Shown one piece after another: positions 1 through 11,600 of a stretch of 64,000 nucleotides of DNA (the stretch's first letter is position 1; every line of letters begins with the position of its first letter). The position numbers were made by a program, and so were the translations under genes. The DNA is from Undaria pinnatifida (lineage: Eukaryota; Sar; Phaeophyceae; Laminariales; Alariaceae), in the NCBI GenBank assembly GCA_012845835.1, contig JABAKD010000027.1, forward strand, positions 15,948,573 through 16,012,572. Direction: 5' to 3'. Below the pieces are notes generated by a model. It was not told the origin of the DNA. It ran no database searches and saw only the letters and a list, made by a program, of their open reading frames with translations.

Positions 1-84
<84 letters not shown>

Positions 85-111
85 GTTACTTAGTTGCGCA
101 GTAAGGAACCC

Positions 112-160
<49 letters not shown>

Positions 161-188
161 GTTACTTAGTTGCGCAGTAAGGAACCCC
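1..188. repeat. (TAA)n microsatellite with a duplicated 78-bp block
   Basis: About 27 TAA units, then a ~30-bp unique block (CAAGTTACTTAGTTGCGCAG...), then about 15 more TAA units and the unique block again. The array has therefore duplicated together with its flank. Confidence 0.95.
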
Positions 189-1570
189 TTTGCCTTGCCC
201 TTGAGAAACATAAATAATGCAAAATCCAGGTCAAGAAAAATAAAATCGGTGCGTTATTAATCGCAGATTTTGTGGATCTCATCAGTGTCTTAACTTCGTA
301 CAGGAGATAATCATTATTATTAGCAGGCCACATCTCTGTCTGGATGGGGATCGAATTAGTCGATAGCACGTAAGGATGTCAAAGGATGTCGATTATCGTG
401 CCATGCCTCAAAGGAACGTTCACCCCGAGTTAACAGTTACAGCGGCATCGTTCGTCGGATTTTCCTATAGACTCGAGACTCGAGGGTTGGCATTTGACGG
501 CATAAATCAAGTACTCGTATGGGTTTTTCTCAGCTTTCTCGACGAAATTAACTCGTATAATCTGGCTGGCATAGCACAATGTTCGAAACGTTGTTACTCG
601 TGTACGACTTCAGTATAATATAAAAAATAAAAATACACTTATTAATAGTACTACGAGTCGTACAGCAGTGACGATCGAAGATTTCGTCGAAACTCATCTA
701 TGCAAGCTGTGTGCGTATATAATACTTCGAAGTACGACATTGACGACATGGCTATTAATAATATTGCCTCTGGTACCATATAAAGCCGCACCTCTATTAA
801 TCTACTAATATTCCGGAACGTGATAACACCCGTAAGAAAGGCGAATTTCAAAAACAGTCCGTACCAAAAGGAACCCGTAGAACTATAATAGAAAGGTATT
901 CCACGCATGATATAAAACATCACGATATACGAAACACTGCTATTATTGTACTAATGTAACAAGCAGTCGCAACTGCCTCTGCATCATCAGGTACTTTCGA
1001 GCAGACTACAAAAAAGGAAAACTCCGTGTGCGAGATACAAGGAAAACGAAAAAACACCGCAGAATACGACACACCATTTTGCTGCGGGGAACCACCTGGA
1101 AATAACATGCGGGAAGCAGCAATGCCGGACAGGGCACCCTTTTTGTGTGCTCGCGCTATGGTACTATGCACATATTCCAGATATTCCACTGCATGCAGCT
1201 GTTTCACTAACAAAATATGGTCCGGAGTATTGCATTCACCGGTATTATATGCCTGGTACTGCTGTAAAATATCGTATTTGTGTATGAATACTTTGTTTCT
1301 AACTACCAATACAATACAATACAACACAACGCGTAACTACTGTCAAGAGAAGGGTGACGTAAAACCTCTGTTGAGACATCAGACTAATCCGACAGCAAGC
1401 AAGCAAGCAAGCAGCCGTGTGGACAGAAACACCAAAAAAAGGGCGACGTCAGGCAATATATTACACGTACAGCTGTACCACTATTAATAGACTATACTGG
1501 AGGTACAACCCCCCCCCGGAAAACTGCAGGCACGTAGAGCAGAATTAAACTGATCACACCTGCTGTGGTA

Positions 1571-1815
1571 CATTCATTCCAATACATATTGCCGCTTGTA
1601 GTTGCACGAAGAATGACCTAAAAATCTAACGTACTAGGTACATTCGCGCGCCTGGTCACATTCCAATATGCCGCTTGTAGTTGCACGAAGAATTACCTAA
1701 AAATCTAACATACTAGGTACATTCGCGCGCCTGGTCACATTCCAATATGCTGCTTGTAGTTGCATGAAGAATGACCTAAAAATCTAGCGTACTAGGTACA
1801 TTCGCGCGCCTGGTC
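1571..1815. repeat. 79-bp minisatellite, 3 copies
   Basis: Three copies, each ending CATTCGCGCGCCTGGTC (ends at 1657, 1736 and 1815) and each containing TTGTAGTTGCACGAAGAAT. Divergence is a few percent. Confidence 0.95.
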
Positions 1816-2029
1816 GGCGTGTTGAAGACGACGGCCGGCGGTACGTAAACGCTTGCCAGGTACCTGGTAACTGGTGTGCGCACTATCAACACCACTGCTG
1901 TTGATAAATACGGTTCAACAAGTATTCGCTTCCATGCGAAATGAGATAAAGCGACTTACAGCAACACCCGGCTACTCCAACGTTGTTGTGTGATACGACT
2001 TCACCTAAGAACAGCCAGCCGCATTAATG

Positions 2030-2117
2030 CATGGATTAATTCATATATTAATTCATGCATTAAATCATGCCTTCATTCATGCGTTCATTCATGCCTTCAT
2101 TCATGCCTTCATTCATG
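2030..2117. repeat. 12-bp CATTCATGCCTT array
   Basis: About seven degenerate copies of TTCATGCCTTCA. Open frames here are by-products of the repeat. Confidence 0.9.
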
Positions 2118-2639
2118 GAGCATCGTCTTGGCAAAATTACTCCCTGACTGTCCATCAGATAAGAGCCTTGATCGATGTCCTGTCTCCCCCGCATATGCCC
2201 ATATGGTACCATATGGCACGCTAAATGCTTCCATGCGAAACAAGACCAAGCCAATGTATAGCTCCTAAGAAAAGCAGTTGTTAATACTGTACACAGATGG
2301 CGCGTTTTATTGGCGCCAAGTATACCCTGCACTGCCCCAGCATAAGCCAAGAATCTTCCCTGCGTGCCCGTGTGCTGCCTTCCCTATGCACGGCGAGGCC
2401 GGAAACGCGACGCGGCTGCACTCCATTGCTGTCCTGACGCCATGCCTGTCAATCGCGCCACCACCACAGAGAGAAAAAACACGACCAAAACATGCCCGTT
2501 CTTGCCGAGCAGAGGCTGACCTTCACCGCTGTTTTTTTTCTTGTTTCGCCGCAAAACGTCGTAACCTCCCATATATTATTTCCGACAATACTGTTAGTAA
2601 GTACTACCAGGCACCTGGCATAGATCGGTAATATCATGT

Positions 2640-3260
2640 CAGGCCCGAGATATGATAGCACCCTTCTCAAAGACACCACCCCCATTGGAGAAAACCACCC
2701 TGGTGATGAAAAAGAACGCAAAACGCAAAAACAAATCTCCGATTATATGACAGGGGTTGATATTAAACCACCCCATTGAAGAAAACCACCCTGGTGACAA
2801 AGAAAAACGCAAAACGCAAGACAAATCTCCGATTATATCACAGGGGTTGATGTTAATCTCCGTACTATTAATAGATGGAAAAGCCCCCAAAGTCCAGGCC
2901 GGAGGGCCTAAAGCAGTTGCAGAAGACGTGAAAAGAAAGCATGCCTAAGATGCAAGCAAATAGAGCATAGAGCAGGCATGCCTCCCGTCTATTTCCTAGC
3001 GGACTGCTACTATATAGTATTCGTACAACACAACTTGGCACTACAATGGGCGCGTACAAGGAATCTCAACAAAGAGATGAGGGGCTCAATGCCGACAATG
3101 CCGACATTTGAAGCTCTCCCTTTCCTGGCGGCGGGAGGGGTCTAAAGCAGTTTGTTGCAGGTGTGAAAAAAATAACATGTCCAAGGTGCAGGTACGCAAG
3201 CCGGCACGGCAAAGCATTGGCATGGCATGGCACCGCAAAAGGAACGTTCGTCACAATCCA
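2640..3260. repeat. Two local duplications in the 3' flank
   Basis: A 92-bp unit (GAAAACCACCCTGGTGA at about 2,690 and 2,782) is present twice. A second, more diverged pair with CTAAAGCAGTT and GTGAAAA occurs at about 2,905 and 3,140. Confidence 0.8.
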
Positions 3261-3319
3261 GCCGTAAACCCATAAGCACTAACCAAAAATAGGAGCTAAT
3301 ACATGCACCACCCGCATTT

Positions 3320-3390
3320 TCTTCGCGCTAATATCTTACCTAATATCTTACCTAATATCTCAACTAATATCTTACGTAAGATATAACCCC
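3320..3390. repeat. CTAATATCTTAC array
   Basis: Four copies of a 12-bp unit ending in the palindrome ATCTTACGTAAGAT. Confidence 0.85.
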
Positions 3391-3767
3391 CATGAGGAAC
3401 AACCCAATCTACGAGCGAATATACCCCGGCAAAAAAACGCGACAAGCATCCCAACACACGAATTTTCACCTTAGCTAAGCGTAAGCGTGAGGACCGGGGC
3501 TCGACACCCCGCGATTTCCCAAAACGAAAAAGGTGTAGGATGGGATACCTGCTAAAACAAACAGAACGGCAGAGGAAGTGGCCTTATGGCCCACCGCGCC
3601 CGCAAGGGGGAACTTCACGATCCAGTTACCGTAAACTTGCACATTGTACGTGCAAGAGAATTTCAAGATTCCCACGCAAATTCAACGGCGACATATGCAT
3701 GGCGGCTCCCTGTGTGCAGATCGGTACAACACGACGTGTGTGATGCATCAGACCACGCCCACCCCAG

Positions 3768-3875
3768 GCCTGACCGTAACCGTAACCGTAACCGTAACCG
3801 TAAACGGGTAGTCGTAACCGTAACCGTAGCCGTAAGCGTAACCGTAAGCGTAACGGTAACCGTAACCGCAACCCT
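3768..3875. repeat. CGTAAC hexanucleotide array
   Basis: About 16 degenerate CGTAAC units, with runs interrupted by CGTAAG and CGTAGC. Confidence 0.9.
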
Positions 3876-4019
3876 TTGGAGGTCTCGAGGTCTGCTCTCG
3901 AGTTCCGCAGAGGCAGTCCTGCTATACATACATCGCCAACAATGAAGTTTACGTGCACATCTGAAAAAGCTTTTACACGTACGCGCGGTTATAGCTGGGG
4001 TGTTCACCATGGGACAGGT

Positions 4020-4260
4020 CACGATCTACATGTTCTAGATGAGCTATACCATCTAGATTATATAGATCCTACGACGTAGTTGCCGTTTCGAGATGTTGCG
4101 CAGGATCTGAATGTATAGAGCACAGCACAGATCCAAGAGTGGATACGTTTGCTGGATGGTGCAGATCATACGGCAGCATGATTTATAAGCAATGCAGATC
4201 GCATACACCAGGGATCTGTATTCCCTTAAGACACAGATCATCTACAGATCATGCACTGGG
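4020..4260. repeat. GATC-rich dispersed element, copy 1
   Basis: Shares CAGGATCTG, CACAGATCCA and GCAGATC...TACGGC in order with 9,240-9,545, and inverted with about 15,690-15,960. Many AGATCATCT palindromes. Confidence 0.7.
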
Positions 4261-4394
4261 ATCTGATGTGTCCAATGTGTGAACAGTCTTGCAGTGGTAA
4301 AAGGGTTGCTTTAGGACAGCACGCTCGTGTATGGGAACAAACTAGTTAAAATGAAAGTGGAAGTGGAACCAGTGTTGCCGCGGCCGAGGGGTGC

Positions 4395-4620
4395 ATAGTT
4401 ACTTTTTGGGGCTTCAAAGGGGTTTCACTGCAGCTCCCCCACTAAGGCTGTGTTGCGCTATAGAGAGCAAAACTAAACCGCCTTGTTGAGGGTACCATAG
4501 CCGTCTTATTCATTAATTCCAGGCTATGAGTGCAATTCTCCAGACGCGCCAATCGATTTTGACTGTCTTACATCGGGATACCGCCTTCTATCGGGATACC
4601 GCCTTATTGGGGAACCACTA
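4395..4620. mobile_element. Dispersed repeat with CTATAGAGAGCAAAA and GGGATACCGCC boxes
   Basis: Contains CTATAGAGAGCAAAA, ATTCCAGG, GCGCCAA.CGATTTT and two ATCGGGATACCGCC boxes. Similar boxes recur at 13,780-13,975 and inverted at 23,545-23,700. Probably a small non-autonomous DNA element, but its ends are not defined. Confidence 0.5.
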
Positions 4621-4625
4621 GTGCA

Positions 4626-4862
4626 ACTCCAATTCCAAGTATCACCCCCCCCCTACAAAAAAAACGTGGGTGGAGTTGTAACCAAAAAGGCGGTATTACG
4701 CAATTCTACCCCCTCCCCAACAAAAAAAATTGGGCGGAGTTGCAACTGAAAAAGGCGGTATCACGCATCCCCGCCAAAAAGGCGGTATTACGCAATTCTA
4801 CCCCCTCCCCAACAAAAAAAATTGGGCGGAGTTGCAACTGAAAAGGCGGTATCACGCATCCC
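4626..4862. repeat. 92-bp tandem repeat overlapping the MUTYH stop codon
   Basis: Two full copies and a partial one, with GGCGGTATTACGCAATTCTA and GGCGGTATCACGCATCCCCG as landmarks (spacing 92-94 bp). The last copy contributes GGGGATGCGTGA on the gene strand, including the stop codon. Confidence 0.85.
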
Positions 4863-5613
4863 CGCCACCCCTCTTTCGCTTCGTTCGCACCTCCTTGCAG
4901 GCAGCTGCGCGACCCTCACCCCCCCCCTTTCCCGAACATCCCAATTCGGGTTTCCCTCTTGCCGCACCCAACTTTCCTCCGACTTGCGCAGGCGCTCCCC
5001 TCCGCTTCCTCGCGCCCACAGCTACATTGCTATTGGGCGCTTCCCCCCCCCCCCCTCCCCTTTCCGAGCATCCCATTTCGGGTTTCACCCTTCCCTCGCC
5101 CATCTCTCCGCTGGCTTGCGCAGGTGCTCCCCCGCCTTTCCTCGCCACGCCTACAGCCAAACCGCCGCGGTTTGTTTTCCCCGATCTGTGGGAATGTCTC
5201 GATCCAGCCCCTTTGAAAAACGCCTCCTTGATGTCGAGGGTGTCGGGTTTTGCGTTCGCCTGGGAAGCGTCGACGGCTGCTGAGACTTTTTTGGTTTGCG
5301 CACGCGCTTTGTTAGGGGATGGTGCAACACTGCTGTCTGTTTTAGCAACAGCATCGGAAGGAGGAGCAAAGGCGGCAGTCGCAGCAGCAGAAGAAGCAGA
5401 GGCACCAGCAGAAGCACCAGCACCAGCAGCACCAGCAGGAGAAGCAGAAGCAGATTTTGATCTACTCGGCCGCTTACAGCCACCGCCGGCTTTGCTTCCT
5501 TTAGCTCGGGTGGCTTTGTCGGCTGTACGCGCCTTTGCCGCCAAGTCCAAGACTTTTTTCATGCCTGTAGTTATGCCCACGCCACCCATATCAGAGGCAT
5601 CCACCCAACGAAC
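4852..5613 (-). CDS. MUTYH: MUTYH exon 12 (C-terminus and low-complexity tail)
   Basis: Starts at CACAG|GTT with VRWVDASDMGGVGITTGMKK, the end of the MutY C-terminal domain. A 230-residue tail follows: basic, then Ala/Gly/Ser-rich, then two near-copies of a ~44-residue Gly/Lys-rich block (PAQ...GKPELGCS type). The TGA at 4854-4852 lies inside a 92-bp tandem repeat that continues downstream. No canonical AATAAA was seen in the next ~600 bp of the strand. Confidence 0.88.
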   Translation of the reverse strand, partial: VRWVDASDMGGVGITTGMKKVLDLAAKARTADKATRAKGSKAGGGCKRPSRSKSASASPAGAAGAGASAGASASSAAATAAFAPPSDAVAKTDSSVAPSPNKARAQTKKVSAAVDASQANAKPDTLDIKEAFFKGAGSRHSHRSGKTNRGGLAVGVARKGGGAPAQASGEMGEGRVKPEMGCSERGGGGGEAPNSNVAVGARKRRGAPAQVGGKLGAARGKPELGCSGKGGGEGRAAACKEVRTKRKRGGGDA

Positions 5614-8600
5614 CTGTGCAGTTGTACCAGTTCAGCAGAGGAGTGAAGTGAATTGAGGACAGCAAGATCGGCTCAGGATGGATTTCTTATCCAAGAACAG
5701 GGTGGATTTATTGTTTAAGAACAGGATGGAATTATTATTGAAGAAACAGCGTGAAAATATTATTTAAAAACGGGATGTCCATATCAATTAAGAACAGGAT
5801 TGATTTCTTTATTCAGAACCCAGGATGTATTACATGTTTAAGAAAGGGTGCGCTCTACACAAACTTCCGTACAACAGCTCAAGAATTTATTATTCTTACT
5901 CGAGAAAAGGCGCGTTCTACACCAACTGTGCAGTGTGTAACGGCTCTCGAACTCCTTATTCTTATTTGAGAAAGCTGCGTTTTACGTTTCGTTTTTCTTT
6001 TTTTGCTCATCCCTTCTATTATCTTGTCACTTTTCATTTTCTCTTTCTCCCTCCATAGGCGTAACTCAGATCCAGGGTCAATAAGAAGGCTCTTCTCTCT
6101 TCTCTCTTCTCTCTTCTCTCGTCTCTTCTCTTATCCCCCCCTCCCCACTACGGCATGACCCTTCATTTTTGTTGCGAGAAGACAGGTCCAGCTGTTCCTT
6201 CCCTCGTCGACTCGCATCGAAATGCGCCTACCCACGCGGCTAGGCGGTCTAAGCACTTGATTACTTACATTTTCTTTTTATTTGCTAATAAACTCGAAAA
6301 TCCGATCAACGATTAATTTGAACTCCTTGAGCAACTCTACTAGTAGTATTAATAGTATTAGTAGCATTCGAGAGTAGCCACTATTAATAGACCACCGGGG
6401 CGACCGGCTTCGTACGGTGGATGCTGTAATCGATAAGTTCAAAAAAAAATTCCCATATCTTCCCTGGGATGTCCCAGCGGGGATACAACCAGTCAGTGTC
6501 CCAGCGGGATACAACCGGTCAGCGGAAACGTGCAATCTGCACGTGGAAGACTGCGATTTTGGAGGCCACCATTGTACACTTCCACGAAGCTACCAGGTAC
6601 CATACAGCGCCCAAACTACAGCAGTGCGATAATATTGGTTCAAATGATGTATGATGTGAACGTACTTTTCTTAATTGATAATATACGAACAATACTAATG
6701 TAGTACTCGGAAGCACAACAGAGAGGGCGACGGTATACTCGTATCTTTTTACCAAAACATTGTATATACTCGTATATTTTAAGTAGTATCATACCAGGTA
6801 CAGTGTATCTAGAAACACGCATGATAACTGCTGTCATGATAAGCAGTGATATAAGTAATGGAATGCAATGATATAAGTAACGATATGAGTAATGAATAGT
6901 AACGATGAGTTATGATAAGTAATGCAATGATATGTTGGAATGATAAAACACGCCCTGGGGGGGGTGAACTGAGCATCCCTTATCTCCATTATTATCGTGA
7001 CCAAAAAAATACCGGCTTTTCACGGTTGGTTAGTGCTCCGACCTGCGGTTGGGGTCAGGAGGTTTTCAATACTATTTGTAAATCACACGGGTCGAGTCGG
7101 GTCGGGTCAGCAGGTGTTGGAAACGCCACCGGTCGGGTCGAGTGGGGTCGAGTCAGAAGGTTTTCAAATATTACGGGTCGGCCCGGGTCGCCCTGGCTCG
7201 ATCCGACCGGCGACAACGGATAGAAGGGATCCATCTGATCGGTGAAAAGCCCTGGATATTTCCATGGACGCATCTCTAGATCTTGGAAATTCGTCTTGGG
7301 GAGCATATATTAACACAATAATAATACAATAATACAATGAGATTTTAATACATTATTAGATTATTAATAATAATACATTAATGATACATTAATAGCTGTA
7401 TGCATGTCTATATATGGGTGTCTTGCGTGTGATGTGTTATACCGCGTGCACACGTGAATACGCCAGCTAGCTGCCGCGAGTTGTACCGGATTGGCCGGTG
7501 CGTGCACTTCAACGCCTTTTACAACTGGAAACCCGTTTTCAGGGGGAAATTGTTTGGAAATGGTATGGGGATGGGTTTTGGGGCTCTAAAGAGGTCAAGC
7601 TTGCACATTAAAAAGTGCACCATACGATATCATGACTTCTACGTATAGGCTCCGCGTGTTCTACGCTCATTCCTCATCACGGAAAAACCCTGGCCTGGGA
7701 GCTTGAACAGGACGATAAGAAATGGTACTACACAAGGTGTAGGGTATAGCGGTAAGTGGTAACTTTATTTTTGGGGAAATTTCGGCGCGAATTGTTCTTT
7801 TGAAGTTTTGTTTGTCTTCCTCATTGTTGGTTTGTGACGATTTTTTGTTTTATTTCTGCCGTAAAAGCCTGCGACCACATAATTTTATTCCGGCATCTTT
7901 CTGGGATCAAGACTCTGGACGGGCGCTGGGTGTGGTGTGCCGATGTCGATGGGTCGAAATAAATAAAGGGTAGGTCAGTGAACGTGCATGATGGTTGCCT
8001 CGAAAATCGCACGTCTTCCAAGGGCAGATTGCACATTTTTACTTGACAGCGTGACTGACCCCTTTGAGACTGACTCTGGTGGCATTCGACGCTAAACCAC
8101 GAGACCACCGGGGCGACCGGAACACTAACTCCAGTATAACGGCTAAATGGTTTTCTTATTTTTATTGGAGAAAGGATGCGTTCTACACTATAGCTTCAGT
8201 ATAAAGGCTAAAAAAAATACTATTTTCTTGTGTATCGGGCTCAGCTTTCATTTGTAGGATATTTGCGATGTATTATTCCAACTTTGGTTGGTTGGGCAGG
8301 ATGGGACTAAGGGTAGAAAAGTGTATCAAGAATAGTGTTAATAGTGTTGAAACCGTCGAACTTCACAATCCAAGGCCAGCACAACCCAACCAACGAACAA
8401 ATCATGGGGAGGGGGAAATCGTTGAAAAATATCTTCCACCTGTACTATTAAATATTAACTTTACCCGGATCCCCAGGAGGATAAAACAGTTGTTTTTTTT
8501 TCAACTAGTTTTATAAAAAATATTTCAAGGACGTCAGCCGTGAGTTCGACGAATTTTGGGTCAATACTTGTTTGTGAGTTGGCTGTCCTTGGCCTTGGGT

Positions 8601-11600
8601 TTTTGTCATTTGTTATTAACTTAACTAGTACTACAGTACCAGCTAATTAGTACTACGCTCGTCGGTTCCAGTACTATTGTCATACGTTTTCCAACCCAAC
8701 AGAAAATTTGGAAATCGTGAACACTCTTATTATTTTCTCCAATTCGGTGGACCATTTTGGACCATTTCTTTTGTGAGGTTCCTCAGTTGAAAGAGCTGTA
8801 CTATACCATATACTGTATACTATATCATATGTTATGTTGTTATTATGTTAGTACTAGCAAGAGTATTACACTAAAAAGTGCAACACCCTCATGCCCCCAA
8901 AAAAACTCTTGGGAGCCTCGATATCAAAAACGGTCATGTACTGCAAAAAGAAAAGGACAGCAGTTACCATTTCCCACCATTCGGGGTTAGGGGTCACTAA
9001 ACGGTCACTAAAGGGTCAGTAAACGGTTAGTAAAGGGTCAGTAAACGGTTAGTAAAGGGTTAGTAAACGGTTAGTAAACGGTTAGTAAACGGTTAAGGAG
9101 CCCCGTCGCTCACGGAAAAAAAAACCAGCCAAAAAGTGCAATTGTTACTTATATATTACTTTGAAGTATAACTATAGAGTAGCACGCACCTGAAGGTATT
9201 GATATAGTACCAATCTCGTCCAAGTGTGGAGGCTCATACACGGTTTCACACCTCAGAAAGATCATCTAGATCATCTAGATCATCTACAACATGTCATATA
9301 GATAATCTAGATCACGCTATAGATCATCTACAATAGACCCTATAGCTGCCGCTATGAGATCTTATGCAGGATCTGTGATGTGGAGTACAGATCCAACCCC
9401 GGAGACATGTGCTAGATGAAGCAGATCGATCGTACGGCCCCCACCCGGCAAGGTGAGCTATTATTTATAGACCGTATACACCGTATAGATCTTCCTCGAA
9501 ATATCTAGATGATCTAGATCATCAAGTGGGGATAGATCATGATAGATCATCTGTCCGGTGTGTTAAACGTTTGCTGCATCCCTACAGTTAGTAGCATGTG
9601 GGTCGTCGGTGCAAAACTACTGCAATATTACAGTAAAACAGTATTCATGTTCGGTGCACTATTTTATTTTTTCGTTCCCATTTATCATCCTCGCACTACT
9701 CTCGCGCTCCCTCCCACTTCGTAGTAACTCAGATCCGGGGTCACATAGCGGGCCCTCCCCCCCCCTCCCCACTACGATACGTGCCTTCATTTTTATCGCG
9801 ATGATAACATTTCAGCATTTTCTTCCCTCGTCGACTCGGGTCAAATTGTGGAATATTATTACAGTACAGCAATATTATTACAGTACAGTAGAGTCAGTAC
9901 ATGGGGGGATTACCTCGCGGGCGCTGGGCAGGCCGACCTTTGGGTCGATGCCAGGGCTGTCCGCCAACGTTATGCGTTCCACCTGCACTCCAAAAATTTC
10001 ACGGACACGGCGGTATCGACGAATCGGACGGCGCGCAAAGAGCGGAACGATTAACGGTAAAAGTTCGGAGGGGGGGGGGGGGCGGGAGTAAAAAAATTAG
10101 CACATTTCTTATTTTTAAAGACGCTACTAATGTCAACCTAGATTTCTTGCGGCTCGTTTTCTAATTAAATGTGGTATCGCAAAGAGGGGGACGATCACCT
10201 ATAAACTTCTGGGGGGGGGGGGGGCGGGGGAGTGAAAAAATTAGCACATTGTGTTTTTTAAAAGACAATACTAAAATCAGCCTAGATTTCTTGCGGCTCG
10301 TTTTCTAATTAAAAGTGGTATATAGCTGTCCTGTTAATGAAACACCCACAACACATTTAGTCAACCCATAGCCCGACTAATTGTAGATTTTTATCTGTTG
10401 CTACTGAAAAAATCCAAGCAGTTCTTCCTGGGAAACGTGGGTGTTGTTACGAACGGGATAATTGACATTGAGAGTCTTTCTGGATTGAAAAAAACGCGTT
10501 GTCTTTTCCTCGTCTTCATGTACTCGGGAACTAAATTCTACGTCGTATATCAAAACCGAATAATTTTGAAGCGGCATGACGCCTCAGGGGTACACGGCGG
10601 TATACCTGCATGGTGTGCCTCAGGTGAGACAACACGTGCACTACGCTGCCCACGCCCTCTCGACCTGCACCAATCAGAACACACAACGAAAAGGCACAAC
10701 GAGGTTTACGCCAATCAGAGCACAGGATGAAACGGCGCACAAGGAGGTTTGCGCCAATCAGAGCACAGGTTGAAACTGCGCACAAGAAGGTTTGCGCCAA
10801 TCAGAACACAGAACGAAACGCCAACCAGAACACAAAACGAAACGCCAATCATAACACAGGGAGGCATTATTAGAATTTATACACGGGCATGTCAGCTACG
10901 GTCGGCGTCCTCGATGGAGTAGTATTAATAGTAGTAGTAGGCGAATGCGAATCTCGTCCCCAATAAGTCTAAGGCCGTGGGTCCAACACTTTCCGAGTGC
11001 ATAGTCGTGCTCGTAGGGACTTATGCTTGCAAAAAAAAAAAAGTGCGAGAGCGTGAGTTAGCAAAAATCGACGCAAGTCTCCGAGCATAAAAAGCCGAAA
11101 AGTGGGAATGATGAACCCTATGCGCGATAAAAATGAAGGCGTAATGAAGGCGTAATGAAGGCGTAATGAAGGCATAATGAAGGCGTAATAAAGGCGTAAT
11201 GAAGGCGTAATGAAGGCGTAATGAAGGCGTAATGAAGGCGTAATGAAGGCGTAATGAAGGCGTAATGAAGGCGTAATGAAGGCGCAATGAAGGCGTAATG
11301 AAGGCGTAATGAAGGCATGTACATACCTGGGGGGAAAAGGGGGCGTAAATCCTCTCATTAATGATACGAGTTGAGCTGGAAATAATTTACGTTTGGTTCA
11401 TCCGTTTCAGTCTGTGACCACATATCTTGTATCTCTCCAGCAGGATGAAGAATCAGGATGGACAATACTGCTGTAGGTATTCCATTAACAATGATGCCGT
11501 TGGGTAGAAATAACCCATTCAACGTGAAGACAACACACCAACACAGCACCGGCCATATGAAGAGCAGTCTGAGCTGCTGGGGTGGAGCACGTGTCCGAAG

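Larger units (their letters stand above)
5614..9913 (-). other. MUTYH intron 11 (4,300 bp)
   Basis: Holds three SINE-related pieces (6,000, 7,985 and 9,680), a degenerate GGGTC stretch (7,050-7,215), one copy of the ~85-bp dispersed repeat (7,510), a GGTTAGTAAAC array (8,990-9,095) and a GATC-rich element (9,240-9,545). No additional exon is needed for frame. Confidence 0.75.

Noticed and set aside
5240-5290. PCNA-binding (PIP) box in the MUTYH tail at DIKEAFFKG
   Set aside because: The spacing between the aliphatic residue and FF is wrong for QxxLxxFF and there is no Gln, so similarity to the mammalian site is superficial.
4822-5656. Plus-strand Pro/Ala-rich frames
   Set aside because: Antisense of MUTYH exon 12, whose frame continues the conserved ITTGMKK motif.
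8990-9095. Interstitial telomere
   Set aside because: The 11-bp GGTTAGTAAAC unit does not match a known telomere repeat and is degenerate.
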